NCBI RefSeq assembly: GCF_001411805.1
Contig: NZ_CP007212.1
Coordinates: 1,488,001-1,552,000, forward strand
DNA: 64,000 nt
Direction of reading: 5' to 3'
Source of the DNA: Burkholderia plantarii
GTDB lineage: Bacteria > Pseudomonadota > Gammaproteobacteria > Burkholderiales > Burkholderiaceae
Both the position numbers and the translations under genes were made by a program. This document shows positions 17,459 through 26,744 of this stretch, one piece after another. The first letter of the stretch is position 1. Every line of letters starts with the position of its first letter. The notes beneath the pieces were generated by a model, which was not told the origin of the DNA, searched no databases, and saw only the letters and a list, made by a program, of their open reading frames with translations.

Positions 17459-18418
17459 TCAATATTTCAACGGCTGGAGATAGGCCATAATCTCTTCCTT
17501 GCGTGCGGCGAAGGCGGGGGGCACTTTAAAGGTCTTTCCCAAGTCTTCGTAGGATTCGTCAATGGTAAAACCTTCCGGCTTCGAGACGGTCGCTTCGAAC
17601 AATGCACCGGCCGGGGTGCGGACGTAGATAGATTCAAAGTACCCACGGTCCTTTCGCTCAGACGTGTCGGTGAAGCCGAGCCCTTCAAGACGAGCCTTGA
17701 CGTCGTTCTGCTCAGAGTAGCCGTCGACCTGGAAAGCGCAGTGATGGACAATACCCTCTCCGTAAGTCCAGCTTGCCGGCGAGAGGTCTGGATCAATTCG
17801 GAAGTCGACGATCTTCCCGGGACCACCGTCACCGAAAACGTATCTTGCATAGCTTCCGTCTGTGTCCAAGAGTCGCGCGGACCATCCCGACTGCATGAAT
17901 TCCTCGGATGGCGTCATGGTCGGAACACTAACCGTAATGGAATGAGTGCCGCGAACGCCAAGATCGGTCGGTACTTCACCGTTAGAATACGGCCTGCGGT
18001 TGTCGTCCGCGATGCCGATAAGTTCGTATTCGATACCGCCGGGATTGTAGAAACGAATCCCTCGCTCTCCGAAGCGCTCGAATTCGACGCATGCAATACC
18101 ATATTCTTTCAAACGTTGGTGCCAGAACGACAGAGATGAGACCGGTACGGACAACGAGAGCACGTTAATCTGACCGGTTCCTTTCCGTGCCTTGCGACCT
18201 GACTGGCGCATCGGGAAACACGTGATGAGGGTACTTTCCTCGCCGTGGTCATTTCCGTAATAAAGGTGATAAATCGGATGAGTGCCGTCGTAGAGCGCGG
18301 TCTTCTTGACGCTCTTCAAGGAGAGAATCTTGGTGTGAAAATCGTAGTCTTCCTGAGCATCACCGGTACACAGGGTGATGTGGTGGTGCTGGCGGATTGC
18401 TGCATTCGATGCGCTCAT
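17459..18418 (-). CDS. Ring-cleaving dioxygenase, hydroquinone 1,2-dioxygenase type (PcpA/LinE/MhqO family)
   Basis: A 319-aa two-domain VOC protein distinct from the catechol extradiol enzyme at 7463. Predicted Fe(II) ligands are a His of the HHH at residues 11-13, H225 or H226 (IVHHCAFQV) and E275 (LFEATV), at the spacing known for PcpA. The family cleaves hydroquinones; chloro-substituted substrates give maleylacetate directly, which fits the maleylacetate reductase in the same cluster. ATG 18418 has GGAGG 7 nt upstream. Confidence 0.87.
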   Translation of the reverse strand: MSASNAAIRQHHHITLCTGDAQEDYDFHTKILSLKSVKKTALYDGTHPIYHLYYGNDHGEESTLITCFPMRQSGRKARKGTGQINVLSLSVPVSSLSFWHQRLKEYGIACVEFERFGERGIRFYNPGGIEYELIGIADDNRRPYSNGEVPTDLGVRGTHSITVSVPTMTPSEEFMQSGWSARLLDTDGSYARYVFGDGGPGKIVDFRIDPDLSPASWTYGEGIVHHCAFQVDGYSEQNDVKARLEGLGFTDTSERKDRGYFESIYVRTPAGALFEATVSKPEGFTIDESYEDLGKTFKVPPAFAARKEEIMAYLQPLKY

Positions 18419-18875
18419 GACATGCCTCCATATCTTAAATTTGGCAGTTTGCCTCTACGCTGCTCATTGGCATGCGGCGTTCTGCATGTAATCGTGTAGT
18501 GGTAGTCTGTTCTGCAGGATCAATCCTATGTTCAGCCGCTTTTCCGTACAAGACAGAGGGCTCCAGACACTGTGTGCGCGATTCGCGGACAATTGATCAC
18601 CAACCAGCCAATCGTCGATCTTGTTATGCGGGGAAACCTAGATGGTGGTGGTCGAATGGGCTACATCGTGTGCGTTCGAAATTATGGTAAATCCCGGACG
18701 AAGACGGACGTCTATTTGCCGGCCTCGGCGGATCCATCGCCTGCGCTTCGCGGGCAAGGTGGTGCGCGGCGTCCATGGAAATGGAGTGATGCTGCGGTGC
18801 GACGGATGGCTAAGCAGAGGCTTCGCCAACATGGAGCAGCGTAGAATCAGGTCGGTTCGAACTGCGAGTTCAAGC
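18419..18875. promoter_or_regulatory. Upstream region of the hydroquinone-type operon
   Basis: The 457 bp between the LysR gene and the ring-cleavage operon should contain the operon promoter and LysR binding sites. Both neighbours are transcribed leftward. Several short frames are open here but none shows a family or ribosome-binding site. I see no clear promoter hexamers. Confidence 0.35.
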
Positions 18876-19835
18876 TCAGAGCGGGGAAGTGCCTTCGAGG
18901 GGCTGTGGTGCAAGGATGCCGCGCTTGATCAACTCTTCATCCCACGGGGCGTCTTCGCCCGGTCGGCCCTCTAGCATATCGAGGAAAATCTGCAGTATCT
19001 TCTTGGTCCGGTACGGCGCTGGATATACGGCATAGAGCCAGTATCGAGGTAGTTGAAATTTTGTCAGCAGGGGCTGGAGTTCTCCAGACAGGAGAAACTC
19101 ATGCGCGATCAGTGTTGGCACGTAGACGATCCCATATCCACCGGAAGCATAGTCCGTGAGCAATTTGACGCTGTTTGAGCGCAATGACGGGACGAGTTCA
19201 ACGTCCATCCGGTTTTCACCGTCGTACCAGGTCCATCGATCTTCTGTTGGATAGCGCGAATACAGACCAAGCCGATGCGATCCAAGTTCGATAGGGGAGC
19301 TAGGTGCGCCTTGGGAAGACAGGTACCGGGGTGACGCACAAAACACCCCACGCCATGCGAATAGGCGTCGCGCCACAAGCGCATCCGAAACCGGCTCGAA
19401 GATTTGCAATGTGCAGTCGAAGCCATCTTTGACTGGATCAACGAGACCGTCGTCAACAACGAGATCGAGCTTTACCTCAGGGTAGCGTTCCTGAAATTTC
19501 CCCGCTATATCGCCGAGATACGCGATTGCGAAGCCGGGAAGCGCGTGAATGCGGAGCGACCCTGACAACGACGATAGCATCCCACGCATATCTTCCACCA
19601 GGTCGGTCGCGTGACTGACCCATTGTTCACATTGAGTCAGATAACGACGACCTCCGAGAGTCAGGCTGACGTTGCGTGTGTCGCGAATGAAAAGCGGCGC
19701 GCCAATGAACTCTTCCAACTGCGCGATACGGCTCGAAACGACGGACTTCGAAATGCCTAATTCCCTGGCAGCAGCAACGAAACTACCGGCATGGGCTACG
19801 CCGACAAACGCTTGTATGCTTAGAAACCTATCCAT
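18876..19835 (-). CDS. LysR-family transcriptional regulator
   Basis: A 319-aa protein. The N-terminal winged HTH (MDRFLSIQAFVGVAHAGSFVA... GISKSVVSSRIAQLEEFIGA) is followed by a periplasmic-binding-like effector domain (LRIHALPGFAIAYLGDIAG). The start is taken at 19835; the extra 16 codons upstream in the same frame have no support. It lies upstream of, and in the same direction as, the ring-cleavage operon, so it is a candidate for its regulator. Confidence 0.88.
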   Translation of the reverse strand: MDRFLSIQAFVGVAHAGSFVAAARELGISKSVVSSRIAQLEEFIGAPLFIRDTRNVSLTLGGRRYLTQCEQWVSHATDLVEDMRGMLSSLSGSLRIHALPGFAIAYLGDIAGKFQERYPEVKLDLVVDDGLVDPVKDGFDCTLQIFEPVSDALVARRLFAWRGVFCASPRYLSSQGAPSSPIELGSHRLGLYSRYPTEDRWTWYDGENRMDVELVPSLRSNSVKLLTDYASGGYGIVYVPTLIAHEFLLSGELQPLLTKFQLPRYWLYAVYPAPYRTKKILQIFLDMLEGRPGEDAPWDEELIKRGILAPQPLEGTSPL

Positions 19836-19858
19836 GATCCGACAAAATCCGAAGGGTG

Positions 19859-20080
19859 TTAAAGGTCGGACCTGGCCATGCACGGGAGGCCAAGCACGTC
19901 CTCGTAAAACTTGCGTATCTCCTCCATATCGCGAGCCATGAATGCGTGGTGATGAAGGACGCCGACCTTATCGGCCGCGCGATGCTGAACTACCGCAGGG
20001 ATGCGATCGATTTCATTGGTTCTCCATGCGATTATGTGTCCGACCGGAGTGCGCTCCTCTGGTTGATCTTGGGCGCACTG
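19859..20080 (-). pseudogene. Remnant of a VOC/glyoxalase-family ring-cleavage-type gene
   Basis: The minus strand reads KVGVLHHHAFMARDMEEIR and KFYEDVLGLP, the N-terminal metal-binding beta-alpha unit of a VOC enzyme. It stops after 8 more residues at TAA 19859-19861, far short of a normal domain. The open frame extends upstream to 20080 (with GHIIAWRTNEIDRIP) without a start codon. It lies between the MFS gene and lysR, on the same strand. It is the leftover of a third VOC gene, probably lost by deletion. Confidence 0.6.
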
Positions 20081-20102
20081 CTAGTCGCTATCCACGCCAT
20101 GT

Positions 20103-21500
20103 TTAAGCGATTTCCTCGAGCTGCTTTCCCGTGGTTTCAACGGCTGTCAGTAGGATCGCTAGGGCGCCGGCAACCGCAGCAAAAAACAGGAAGCCGAAGA
20201 CGTACTCGACGCGGTAGTAGGTGAGGAGGGCGCCCATAATGGAAGGGCCAACGATCGAGCCGATCCGCAGCCATGAACTTGCAGCCCCCGCGCCGATTGC
20301 CCTCATGTGAGTTGGATAGACCTCGGGCGCATACACATACAGACCGGCAATCGGATAGCAGATGAACAGATAGCTAATGGGGGCAAGCACCGCAACAGTT
20401 TCCACAGGAAGCCCAGCACCGAAGAAGGCCAGGTAACCCATGGGGAGTGCGGCGCCTGTGAAGCCGATCAAGAACGTCTTGCGCCGGCCAAGACGATCAA
20501 TGATGAAGATTCCGGAGATCGCACCGATGAAGGCGGTGATATTCGCGTAGAGGGCGTACTTCAACGCGAGATCGACGGGCACGTGATAAACCGTTTTGTA
20601 CAGGGTCGGCATCCACACAGCGATTCCATACATCACCAGGGATGTGCAACAAGCGTAGACCCACAGGCCCACAGTGCGAGTGCGAAGCCCTCGTGCGAGC
20701 AAAGCGGCAAAGGAACTCTTCTCTTGCACCGTTAGGTTGCTGATCACGAGCGACTTCGGATCTATAGTATTTTGCTGGGGGCCCCGAGTCGTCTCCCATT
20801 CGCTAACGATGCTCTCGGCTTCGTCAATCCGACCTTGCGACGCGAGCCATCGCGGCGACTCAGGGGCAAGCAGTGGCAACACTACTCCCACGAGCACGGG
20901 CAATGTGCCGACGAAGAACATCGATTGCCATCCATAGTGGGGAATCAGCCGGACTGCGACGATGGCCGCCAGGAGCGTTCCCAAAGCAAATGTGGACTGC
21001 AAGACAAATACGATTCTTCCGCGGATCCGCCCTGGGCTGACTTCGTTGATATAGGTGGCGGCGACCGGGGTTTCCCCACCCAGGCCGAGGCCTTGCACGA
21101 CGCGAAGAAGAATCAGAACGCCATAACTCCATGCGAAAGCGGAAGCGAAGCTCAACAACCCGAGCAGAGCGATCATCCAACGTAGCGTGCGTACCCGCCC
21201 ATAGCGCTCGGCGGCGGCGCCTGCGATGAGAGCTCCCACCATCTGACCTGCGTAGCCAGCAGAGACCAGCAACCCGGCTTCCACTGGCGTCAGCTTCCAC
21301 AAGAGCATCAGCACAGGTAGAACAAATGCAATAGTCAGTGCATCGAACGCATCGAAGAAATGGGCGGAACCCGCGGCAAACAAAACCTTTGCATGACCAG
21401 CTCCGAAGGGGAGTCGCTCAAGCCGGGCGGAGATGAGGGCAACACGTGTCTGCAGTGTCTCGCTTGACTCGTGCCCAGGGGGAAGATCGTTCGCTCGCAT
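20103..21500 (-). CDS. MFS transporter, aromatic-acid/metabolite:H+ symporter type
   Basis: A 465-aa protein with about 12 hydrophobic segments. Signature loops are ERYGRVRTLRWM after TM2, EVSPGRIRGRIVF, and DRLGRRKTFLIG in the second half, as in the sugar/aromatic-acid MFS branch. The ATG has GGAG upstream, and an IclR-type palindrome starts 16 bp before the start codon, so repression by the IclR protein is likely. It probably imports a substrate for the neighbouring catabolic genes; which set it serves is uncertain. Confidence 0.88.
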   Translation of the reverse strand: MRANDLPPGHESSETLQTRVALISARLERLPFGAGHAKVLFAAGSAHFFDAFDALTIAFVLPVLMLLWKLTPVEAGLLVSAGYAGQMVGALIAGAAAERYGRVRTLRWMIALLGLLSFASAFAWSYGVLILLRVVQGLGLGGETPVAATYINEVSPGRIRGRIVFVLQSTFALGTLLAAIVAVRLIPHYGWQSMFFVGTLPVLVGVVLPLLAPESPRWLASQGRIDEAESIVSEWETTRGPQQNTIDPKSLVISNLTVQEKSSFAALLARGLRTRTVGLWVYACCTSLVMYGIAVWMPTLYKTVYHVPVDLALKYALYANITAFIGAISGIFIIDRLGRRKTFLIGFTGAALPMGYLAFFGAGLPVETVAVLAPISYLFICYPIAGLYVYAPEVYPTHMRAIGAGAASSWLRIGSIVGPSIMGALLTYYRVEYVFGFLFFAAVAGALAILLTAVETTGKQLEEIA

Positions 21501-21515
21501 GTGTCTCCTGCAGTG

Positions 21516-21533
21516 AAGTGAAATATTTCACTT
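21516..21533. promoter_or_regulatory. IclR-type operator palindrome, site 1
   Basis: AAGTGAAATATTTCACTT, a perfect 18-bp palindrome between the divergent MFS (ATG at 21500) and IclR (ATG at 21855) genes. The same 14-bp core occurs at 24080, 32117 and 33087, each time before a gene of this region. The remainder of the 354-bp divergent interval (21534-21854) shows no gene. Confidence 0.72.
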
Positions 21534-21854
21534 AAAATTGTGAAAGCAGCTGTTTGGTAGGGAGCTTATGTCCTCGCGACATGCGGTGCAGCTAGGGGAA
21601 CTACCAGTATTGCAGAGTTCAGCGAAGGCGCCGAGGGGGGCAAATCTGTCGGTTAAACTGCGCATGCCGCTCCCTGTCGTCGTTAGGGGGCCTTCCGCGT
21701 CATTCCACTTCTGTGTTCGACCGTCCGGCGGAACTCGTTCAGTCCAGTGAATTTTCGCTTCTGGATGCGTGGGTCGGCCTTGTTCTGAGGCCACGTCTGC
21801 AGCGTGCTATCGTTGCCGCCGACGGACATCAGAGATCGTTCTATGGAGCAGTAC

Positions 21855-22733
21855 ATGAGCAAAATCGCTAAGACGAGCGCGACGTCGTCCGGGCCCACGG
21901 TGCCGAATGTCGTCAAAGCAAAACCAACACTGGGACGGCCCACCAAGCAACCTCGCGGCGATTCCTTGGGTATTCAGGCGGCTGAGATCACCCTGGACAT
22001 CCTCAGCACAATCACAAGCAATGGCGCAGCCATTGGTTTGAGTGATATTGCAAGAAGGACTGGCTTGATTCCGAGTAAAGCTCACAGGTATCTGGTGAGC
22101 TTGGTGCAACGCGGGATGCTGCGGCAGTCTGCTGCGAATGGCCTCTATGATCTCGGGCCGGCCGCGGTGGAGATCGGAATGTCGGCGCTTAACCGGTTCG
22201 ATCCGCTGGCTATCATCCAGGAGATCGTCCCTGTCCTTGCGGCTAAGACTGGCTTTACGACAGCCCTCTACGTCTGGACCCACCTCGGCCCCACGCTTAT
22301 TCGAGTCGAAAATGGCTTGCATAGTCTTCCGGTGCGCCTAAAGGTTGGTACGGCGGTACCGATGGTCGGGTCTGCAACGGGCAGGGTTTTCCTCGCATAC
22401 CTGCCTCGGCAGGATACCGAAGCGCTCGTTGCCAATGAGCGCGAGAGCGCTGCGGCAGATGAACTGGCTTTTCCGACTCAGAAGCAGATTGAGGAGATTG
22501 TGTCGGGCGTTCGGAGCGAGGCAGTGTACTGGACTCGAGACGCCATCGTGCCAGGCGCTGCCGCAGTGCTGCCATTGTTTAGCAGAGAAGGTGAACTTGT
22601 TGCGGCGATCATGCAAGGCATGCCGCCGGGGAAAACGGGCGCTGCGGCAAAGTCCGCCGTGATTGCGGCGCTGACTGAGACCATGGAAACACTGGTGAGC
22701 AAGAGCGGATTCGCAAGGCGGCCGGTGAGTTAG
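21855..22733 (+). CDS. IclR-family transcriptional regulator
   Basis: A 292-aa protein. The N-terminal winged HTH (GLSDIARRTGLIPSKAHRYL) is preceded by a GRPTKQPRG arm. The C-terminal GAF-like effector domain runs from TALYVWTHLGPTLIRVE through PMVGSATGRVFLAYL to AAVLPLFSREGELVAA. ATG 21855 is favoured because GGAG ends 6 nt upstream; the frame is open from 21804. It is divergent from the MFS gene, with the palindrome between them, so it probably regulates itself and the sites described here. Confidence 0.9.
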   Translation: MSKIAKTSATSSGPTVPNVVKAKPTLGRPTKQPRGDSLGIQAAEITLDILSTITSNGAAIGLSDIARRTGLIPSKAHRYLVSLVQRGMLRQSAANGLYDLGPAAVEIGMSALNRFDPLAIIQEIVPVLAAKTGFTTALYVWTHLGPTLIRVENGLHSLPVRLKVGTAVPMVGSATGRVFLAYLPRQDTEALVANERESAAADELAFPTQKQIEEIVSGVRSEAVYWTRDAIVPGAAAVLPLFSREGELVAAIMQGMPPGKTGAAAKSAVIAALTETMETLVSKSGFARRPVS

Positions 22734-22735
22734 AC

Positions 22736-22776
22736 GGAGGGCGTGCCTGGCGGGCTGTCGTGCATTTACGCCCTCC
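22736..22776 (+). terminator. Hairpin after the IclR gene
   Basis: Perfect 9-bp arms GGAGGGCGT and ACGCCCTCC are separated by 23 nt, just after the iclR stop. There is no T-run, so it may be a weak or bidirectional terminator between convergent iclR and porin genes. Confidence 0.35.
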
Positions 22777-22832
22777 GGAAGAGTGCGTATCTCTTGGGCT
22801 CTATCGGGATCGTCTAAAGCTCAAAATACTCT

Positions 22833-23996
22833 TCAAAAAATATGTCGTAACCCCAGCGACATCATCGACATGCTCTTCTGGTTCGAGCCCGAAACATAAC
22901 CAGAGAGGTTGATGGCCGCGATGGAGCCTGATCCGGCCGCGACCTGATACACACCTTTTAGCAGTACCGACGTTCTCTTCGAAAGCTGATATCCCATGAC
23001 CGCATCCACTTGATGCCACTGCGGATTGTTGCCCTGAAAGAGGCCGCTGCTATTCGCTGCCCCCGTAGCGTTGCCGTCGGTGAAAATATAGGCAACACCG
23101 ACAAACCACGCCGGACTGAGGGCGTATCGGGCGTTCAGTTCGTAATTGTGTAGCTTCAACCTGCTAGCATCGGCGTACGTGTAGCGCGTTTCGCTCAGCA
23201 CCAGATTGTAGGTGCCTGGCCCGTAAAAGTATGAGAGGGCGAGGCGCGCGATGGTCTGCTCATTCACGAATCCGGCGCTTGCGAAGATTTGGCTTGCGCC
23301 AATTACATATTCGCCGCCTTGGGCGCCTCCCGGGTTGTCGGTTGCGCTTTGGCCTGCCGACGGGGAGCGCATCTTCGTGTACGCGCCGCCAATGGCGAAG
23401 CTACTCCCCGTGTATCGGAGCCCGAAGTTGTACGCGGAGTTGTTCGCAAAATTGCCCGCCTGGTTACTGAAAGCGTACATACCTCCAAAATCGAATCCGC
23501 CGAATCTGGGAGATTGATATTTGACCGAGTTCTGCAAGCGGACAGAGGAGAACATATTGTCATTGTCTCCAATGTGAGCGCCGTACACGCCCATGAATTG
23601 AATTGAAGCCGAACGCGTACCTACGTAGTCGAAGCCGATGTCATATTGCCGTCCCAGTGTCACGGAGCCATAGTCCCGCGATGTGAGGCCTACAGTGGAC
23701 TGGCGGCCAAAAAGGCGGCCGCCCTGCAAGGACGAGCCGGTGTAGCCATTGAAGCCGTTCTCAAGAACAAACGTCGCGGACAGGCCGTTCCCAAGATCTT
23801 CATTGCCCTTGAAGCCCCAGAGTGCGAACGGGGAATCGGCAGATATTCGGCTGTGGCCGGGCAGTTTGGCCGATGTGGAAAGGCTGTCAAAGTACGCCAC
23901 CCCATTGTCGATTATCCCGTAAATGGTCACCGACGATTGAGCGTGCCCGATCGAGTACAGGCCGGCGCACCCGATGAGCGCGATGTATTTTTTCAT
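22833..23996 (-). CDS. Gram-negative porin (Burkholderia-type Porin_4)
   Basis: A 387-aa trimeric outer-membrane beta-barrel. The signal peptide (MKKYIALIGCAGLYSIGHAQ) is followed by SSVTIYGIIDNGVAY, the conserved WGFKGNEDLGNGLSATFVLE and RLFGRQSTVGL segments, and the terminal LGLRHIF with C-terminal Phe. Start 23996 is preceded by GGAGGAG; codons upstream in the same frame (to 24065) are not signal-like. An IclR-type palindrome lies 82 bp upstream. It probably admits the substrate of the regulon. Confidence 0.92.
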   Translation of the reverse strand: MKKYIALIGCAGLYSIGHAQSSVTIYGIIDNGVAYFDSLSTSAKLPGHSRISADSPFALWGFKGNEDLGNGLSATFVLENGFNGYTGSSLQGGRLFGRQSTVGLTSRDYGSVTLGRQYDIGFDYVGTRSASIQFMGVYGAHIGDNDNMFSSVRLQNSVKYQSPRFGGFDFGGMYAFSNQAGNFANNSAYNFGLRYTGSSFAIGGAYTKMRSPSAGQSATDNPGGAQGGEYVIGASQIFASAGFVNEQTIARLALSYFYGPGTYNLVLSETRYTYADASRLKLHNYELNARYALSPAWFVGVAYIFTDGNATGAANSSGLFQGNNPQWHQVDAVMGYQLSKRTSVLLKGVYQVAAGSGSIAAINLSGYVSGSNQKSMSMMSLGLRHIF

Positions 23997-24077
23997 ATGT
24001 CTCCTCCGGCGCTTTTCTCCAGCGCTTCTGTGTTGGTCCATATCTACGCTTCTTTGCGGGAACATCCATTCCCAAAG

Positions 24078-24095
24078 TAGTGAAATATTTCACTA
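24078..24095. promoter_or_regulatory. IclR-type operator palindrome, site 2 (porin)
   Basis: TAGTGAAATATTTCACTA, a perfect 18-bp palindrome centred 90 bp upstream of the porin ATG. The IS66 element begins only 35 bp further upstream (24130), so the insertion left the site intact. Confidence 0.72.
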
Positions 24096-24165
24096 TAAGG
24101 CGAGAAAAACGCCGTTGGTCGGAGCGAAAGTAAGCGTGGGGCCGATACCGTCTTGACGGCGTGAG

Positions 24166-24762
24166 TTACCGGTTTCCCCAACGATTGGATGCCATGCGCA
24201 GCAGCGTGGCATTGGCAGCACGCAGATCGAACCGATCGGCATCGAAGCCGGGGCCAACCCAGTTTCGGTAATGTTCTGCCTCTTCGCTATTCGGATCGTT
24301 AGATAGCGTGTTCAGGAACGCGTCGTAGCCAGGCGGGCCGCCCACATCTTCTGGCGGGCACGCGCGAGCACCATCGATGACCTGGGCCGCGCCCCACGGT
24401 TCGCTTTCAACGATTTCCACTTTCTTAACGACGATGGCGTGATCCCACCCGTCCCCGAAGTCGTACCGGTAGAGGAAGCGTGAGCCAGGTTTCAGGACCT
24501 TCTGCAGTCGAACCTTGCGGTCATCGGCGGTCGTGCCCGGATCAGCGAAGTCCAGCACGTCATCGACCTCGAACATGGCGTAGGTCATGCCGTCGACCAG
24601 GAAGTCGTGCAGGTGGGAGTCTTCCCAGCCGAAGGCCGCCTGCAGGATATGGTGCAGCTTGCGCAGTGACTCGGTTCCTTCGACCTCGATCCGACGCCAG
24701 ATGGGCGGCTCGATGTGTTGAAGCTGCACGTGCAGGGTAAAGCGCTGGAACGATTTCGCCAT
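24166..24762 (-). CDS. Plasmid pRiA4b ORF-3-like family protein (IS66 passenger)
   Basis: A 198-aa protein of the PRiA4_ORF3 family: HIEPPIWRRIEVEG at the start, the FGWEDSHLHDFLVDG and YRYDFGDGWDHAI cores, and PPEDVGGPPGYDAFL. Its function is unknown. It lies inside the inverted repeats, 39 bp after tnpC, so it travels with the element. Such genes recur in IS66-like and plasmid contexts, but no mechanistic role in transposition is established. Confidence 0.88.
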   Translation of the reverse strand: MAKSFQRFTLHVQLQHIEPPIWRRIEVEGTESLRKLHHILQAAFGWEDSHLHDFLVDGMTYAMFEVDDVLDFADPGTTADDRKVRLQKVLKPGSRFLYRYDFGDGWDHAIVVKKVEIVESEPWGAAQVIDGARACPPEDVGGPPGYDAFLNTLSNDPNSEEAEHYRNWVGPGFDADRFDLRAANATLLRMASNRWGNR

Positions 24763-24801
24763 CTGATCTCCGGGGAACGGGAAGCCAGCGGCATTATCGC
24801 C

Positions 24802-26364
24802 TTACGATGCTGGGGTGGTCATTTTCCAGGGCAGCAGGCCTTCGACCTGGTTGATCGGATGGTCTGCAATGCGCGCAAGCACGACGCGCAGATACGCCTC
24901 GGGATCGATGCCGTTGAGCTTGGCCGTCCCGATCAGGCTGTAGATCGCGGCAGCACGCTCCCCACCTGAGTCCGCGCCGGCGAACAGGTAGTTTCGGCGC
25001 CCGATAGCCACTCCGCGCAACGCGCGCTCGACCGGCAGGTTATCGATTTCGAGATGCCCGTCGTCGCAGTAGCGCGTGAGCGCTTCCCACCGGTTCAACG
25101 CGTAGAGGATCGCCCGACTCGTGTCGGATTTGCGCGAGAGCGTCTCCAGTGTGGCGCTCAGCCACGCATGGAGTTGATCGAGCAAGGGCCTGGCGCGAGT
25201 TTGTCGGTGCGCTCGCCGCTCATCGGGCGGTTTGCCACGGATCTGCTCTTCGACCTTGTAGAGCGCGCCGATACGTTCCAGCGCCTCGGTGTTCAATACA
25301 TTTGGGCGAGCCGCATGCAATTCGTAGAACTGCCGCCGTGCGTGGGCCCAGCATGCTGCTTCGGCAACGTGTCCCGTTTCGTAAATCGCTTGGTAGCCGC
25401 CGTAGGCGTCGGCCTGCAACGTGCCATTGAACGATTCGAGATGCTGCTGCGGATGGATGCCCTTGCGGTCCGGCGTATAGGCAAACCAGACGGCCGGCGG
25501 AGCGGCGTCGCTGGACGCCCGATCGTCACGCACATACACCCACAGGCGTCCGGTTTTGGTCTTGCCGTTCCCTGGCGCAAGCACCGGCACTGGCGTATCG
25601 TCGGCATGGAGCTTCGTCGCCGCCATGACGTGGCGACGCAGTGCGTCGACGAGCGGTTGCAGCAGCGCCGCAGTGTGACCAACCCACTTCGCCAGCAGCG
25701 AGCGATCCAGCTCGACACCTTCCCGCGCATAGATCACCGACTGCCGGTAGAGCGGCAGGTGATCCGCGAACTTCGCGACCAGTACGTGAGCCAGCAGTCC
25801 CGGGCCAGCCATGCCTCGCTCGATGGGACGGCTCGGCGCAGCAGCCTGGGCGATGTGATCGCAGCATGAACATGCCAGCTTCGGCCGCACATGGCGGATG
25901 ACCCGGAAGCTCGCCGGCACATACTCGAGTTGTTCGGCGACGTCCTCGCCAAGCTGCTTCATCGGCGCACCGCACGCCGTGCAGGTTTCACGTGATTCGG
26001 GCCAATGGATCTGGATCTCGCGCGGCAGGTGATCCGGCAACGGCTTGCGTTGTACCTGTTCCGGTGCCGTGCGTGGCGTCCTGGGAATCTCGATGGGGGC
26101 AGCGCCTTCGTCGGCCTCGAGTTCTTCCAGACGCAGCTCGAGCTGCTCGATCTGGCGGTCCAGTTTCTCCGAGCGGCGGCCGAACTGCATGCGGCGCAGC
26201 TTTGCGATCAGCAGCTTGAGACGCTCGATCTCCGCCTTGTCGGTTGCCGTCGCCGCCTTGTGCGATTCGACCACGTCTTCCAGATGCCCGATGCGGGCAT
26301 CGCGCTCGAGCAGTAGAGCCTTGAGCGCTTCGATGTCGTCCGGGTACGCGTTCGCCGTCGTCAT
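24802..26364 (-). CDS. tnpC: IS66 transposase TnpC
   Basis: A 520-aa transposase. An N-terminal coiled coil (LLIAKLRRMQFGRRSEKLD) is followed by a zinc-binding segment (CTACGAPMKQLGEDVAEQL... CSCC). The DDE core includes KLHADDTPVPVLAPG and QADAYGGYQAIYE, and the C-terminal domain has NLPVERALRGVAIGRRNY and FAGADSGGERAAAIYSLI. Full length with no frame disruption. Confidence 0.95.
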   Translation of the reverse strand: MTTANAYPDDIEALKALLLERDARIGHLEDVVESHKAATATDKAEIERLKLLIAKLRRMQFGRRSEKLDRQIEQLELRLEELEADEGAAPIEIPRTPRTAPEQVQRKPLPDHLPREIQIHWPESRETCTACGAPMKQLGEDVAEQLEYVPASFRVIRHVRPKLACSCCDHIAQAAAPSRPIERGMAGPGLLAHVLVAKFADHLPLYRQSVIYAREGVELDRSLLAKWVGHTAALLQPLVDALRRHVMAATKLHADDTPVPVLAPGNGKTKTGRLWVYVRDDRASSDAAPPAVWFAYTPDRKGIHPQQHLESFNGTLQADAYGGYQAIYETGHVAEAACWAHARRQFYELHAARPNVLNTEALERIGALYKVEEQIRGKPPDERRAHRQTRARPLLDQLHAWLSATLETLSRKSDTSRAILYALNRWEALTRYCDDGHLEIDNLPVERALRGVAIGRRNYLFAGADSGGERAAAIYSLIGTAKLNGIDPEAYLRVVLARIADHPINQVEGLLPWKMTTPAS

Positions 26365-26393
26365 GCCCGCAGTCTACGCGCCGGTGGGCGGGT

Positions 26394-26744
26394 TTACAAC
26401 GCTGAGGTCGGCGCCGCCGTGCGCACCGGCTGCCGCCAGTCGATGCCTTCCAGCAACATGGACAACTGCGCCTGGCTCAAGCTGACGACGCCCCCATCCG
26501 CACGCGGCCAGACAAAGCGGCCGCGTTCAAGCCGTTTCATCAGCAGACACATGCCGTCACCGCTCCACCACAGCACCTTGACCAGATCGCCGCGTCGGCC
26601 GCGGAACACAAACACGTGTCCGCTGAACGGGTCCCGCTCGAGCACGGTCTGCACCTTCGCGGCCAGGCTATTGAAGCCGGAACGCATATCGGTCACACCA
26701 GCAGCCAGCCACACCCGCGGCCCAGCGGGAAGGCCCAGCATCAC
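26394..26744 (-). CDS. tnpB: IS66 accessory protein TnpB (Orf2)
   Basis: A 116-aa protein of the TnpB_IS66 family with [43 protein letters not shown] and RFVWP. It is required with TnpA and TnpC for transposition of IS66-type elements. It overlaps tnpA by 4 nt and ends 29 bp before tnpC. Confidence 0.94.
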   Translation of the reverse strand: MMLGLPAGPRVWLAAGVTDMRSGFNSLAAKVQTVLERDPFSGHVFVFRGRRGDLVKVLWWSGDGMCLLMKRLERGRFVWPRADGGVVSLSQAQLSMLLEGIDWRQPVRTAAPTSAL

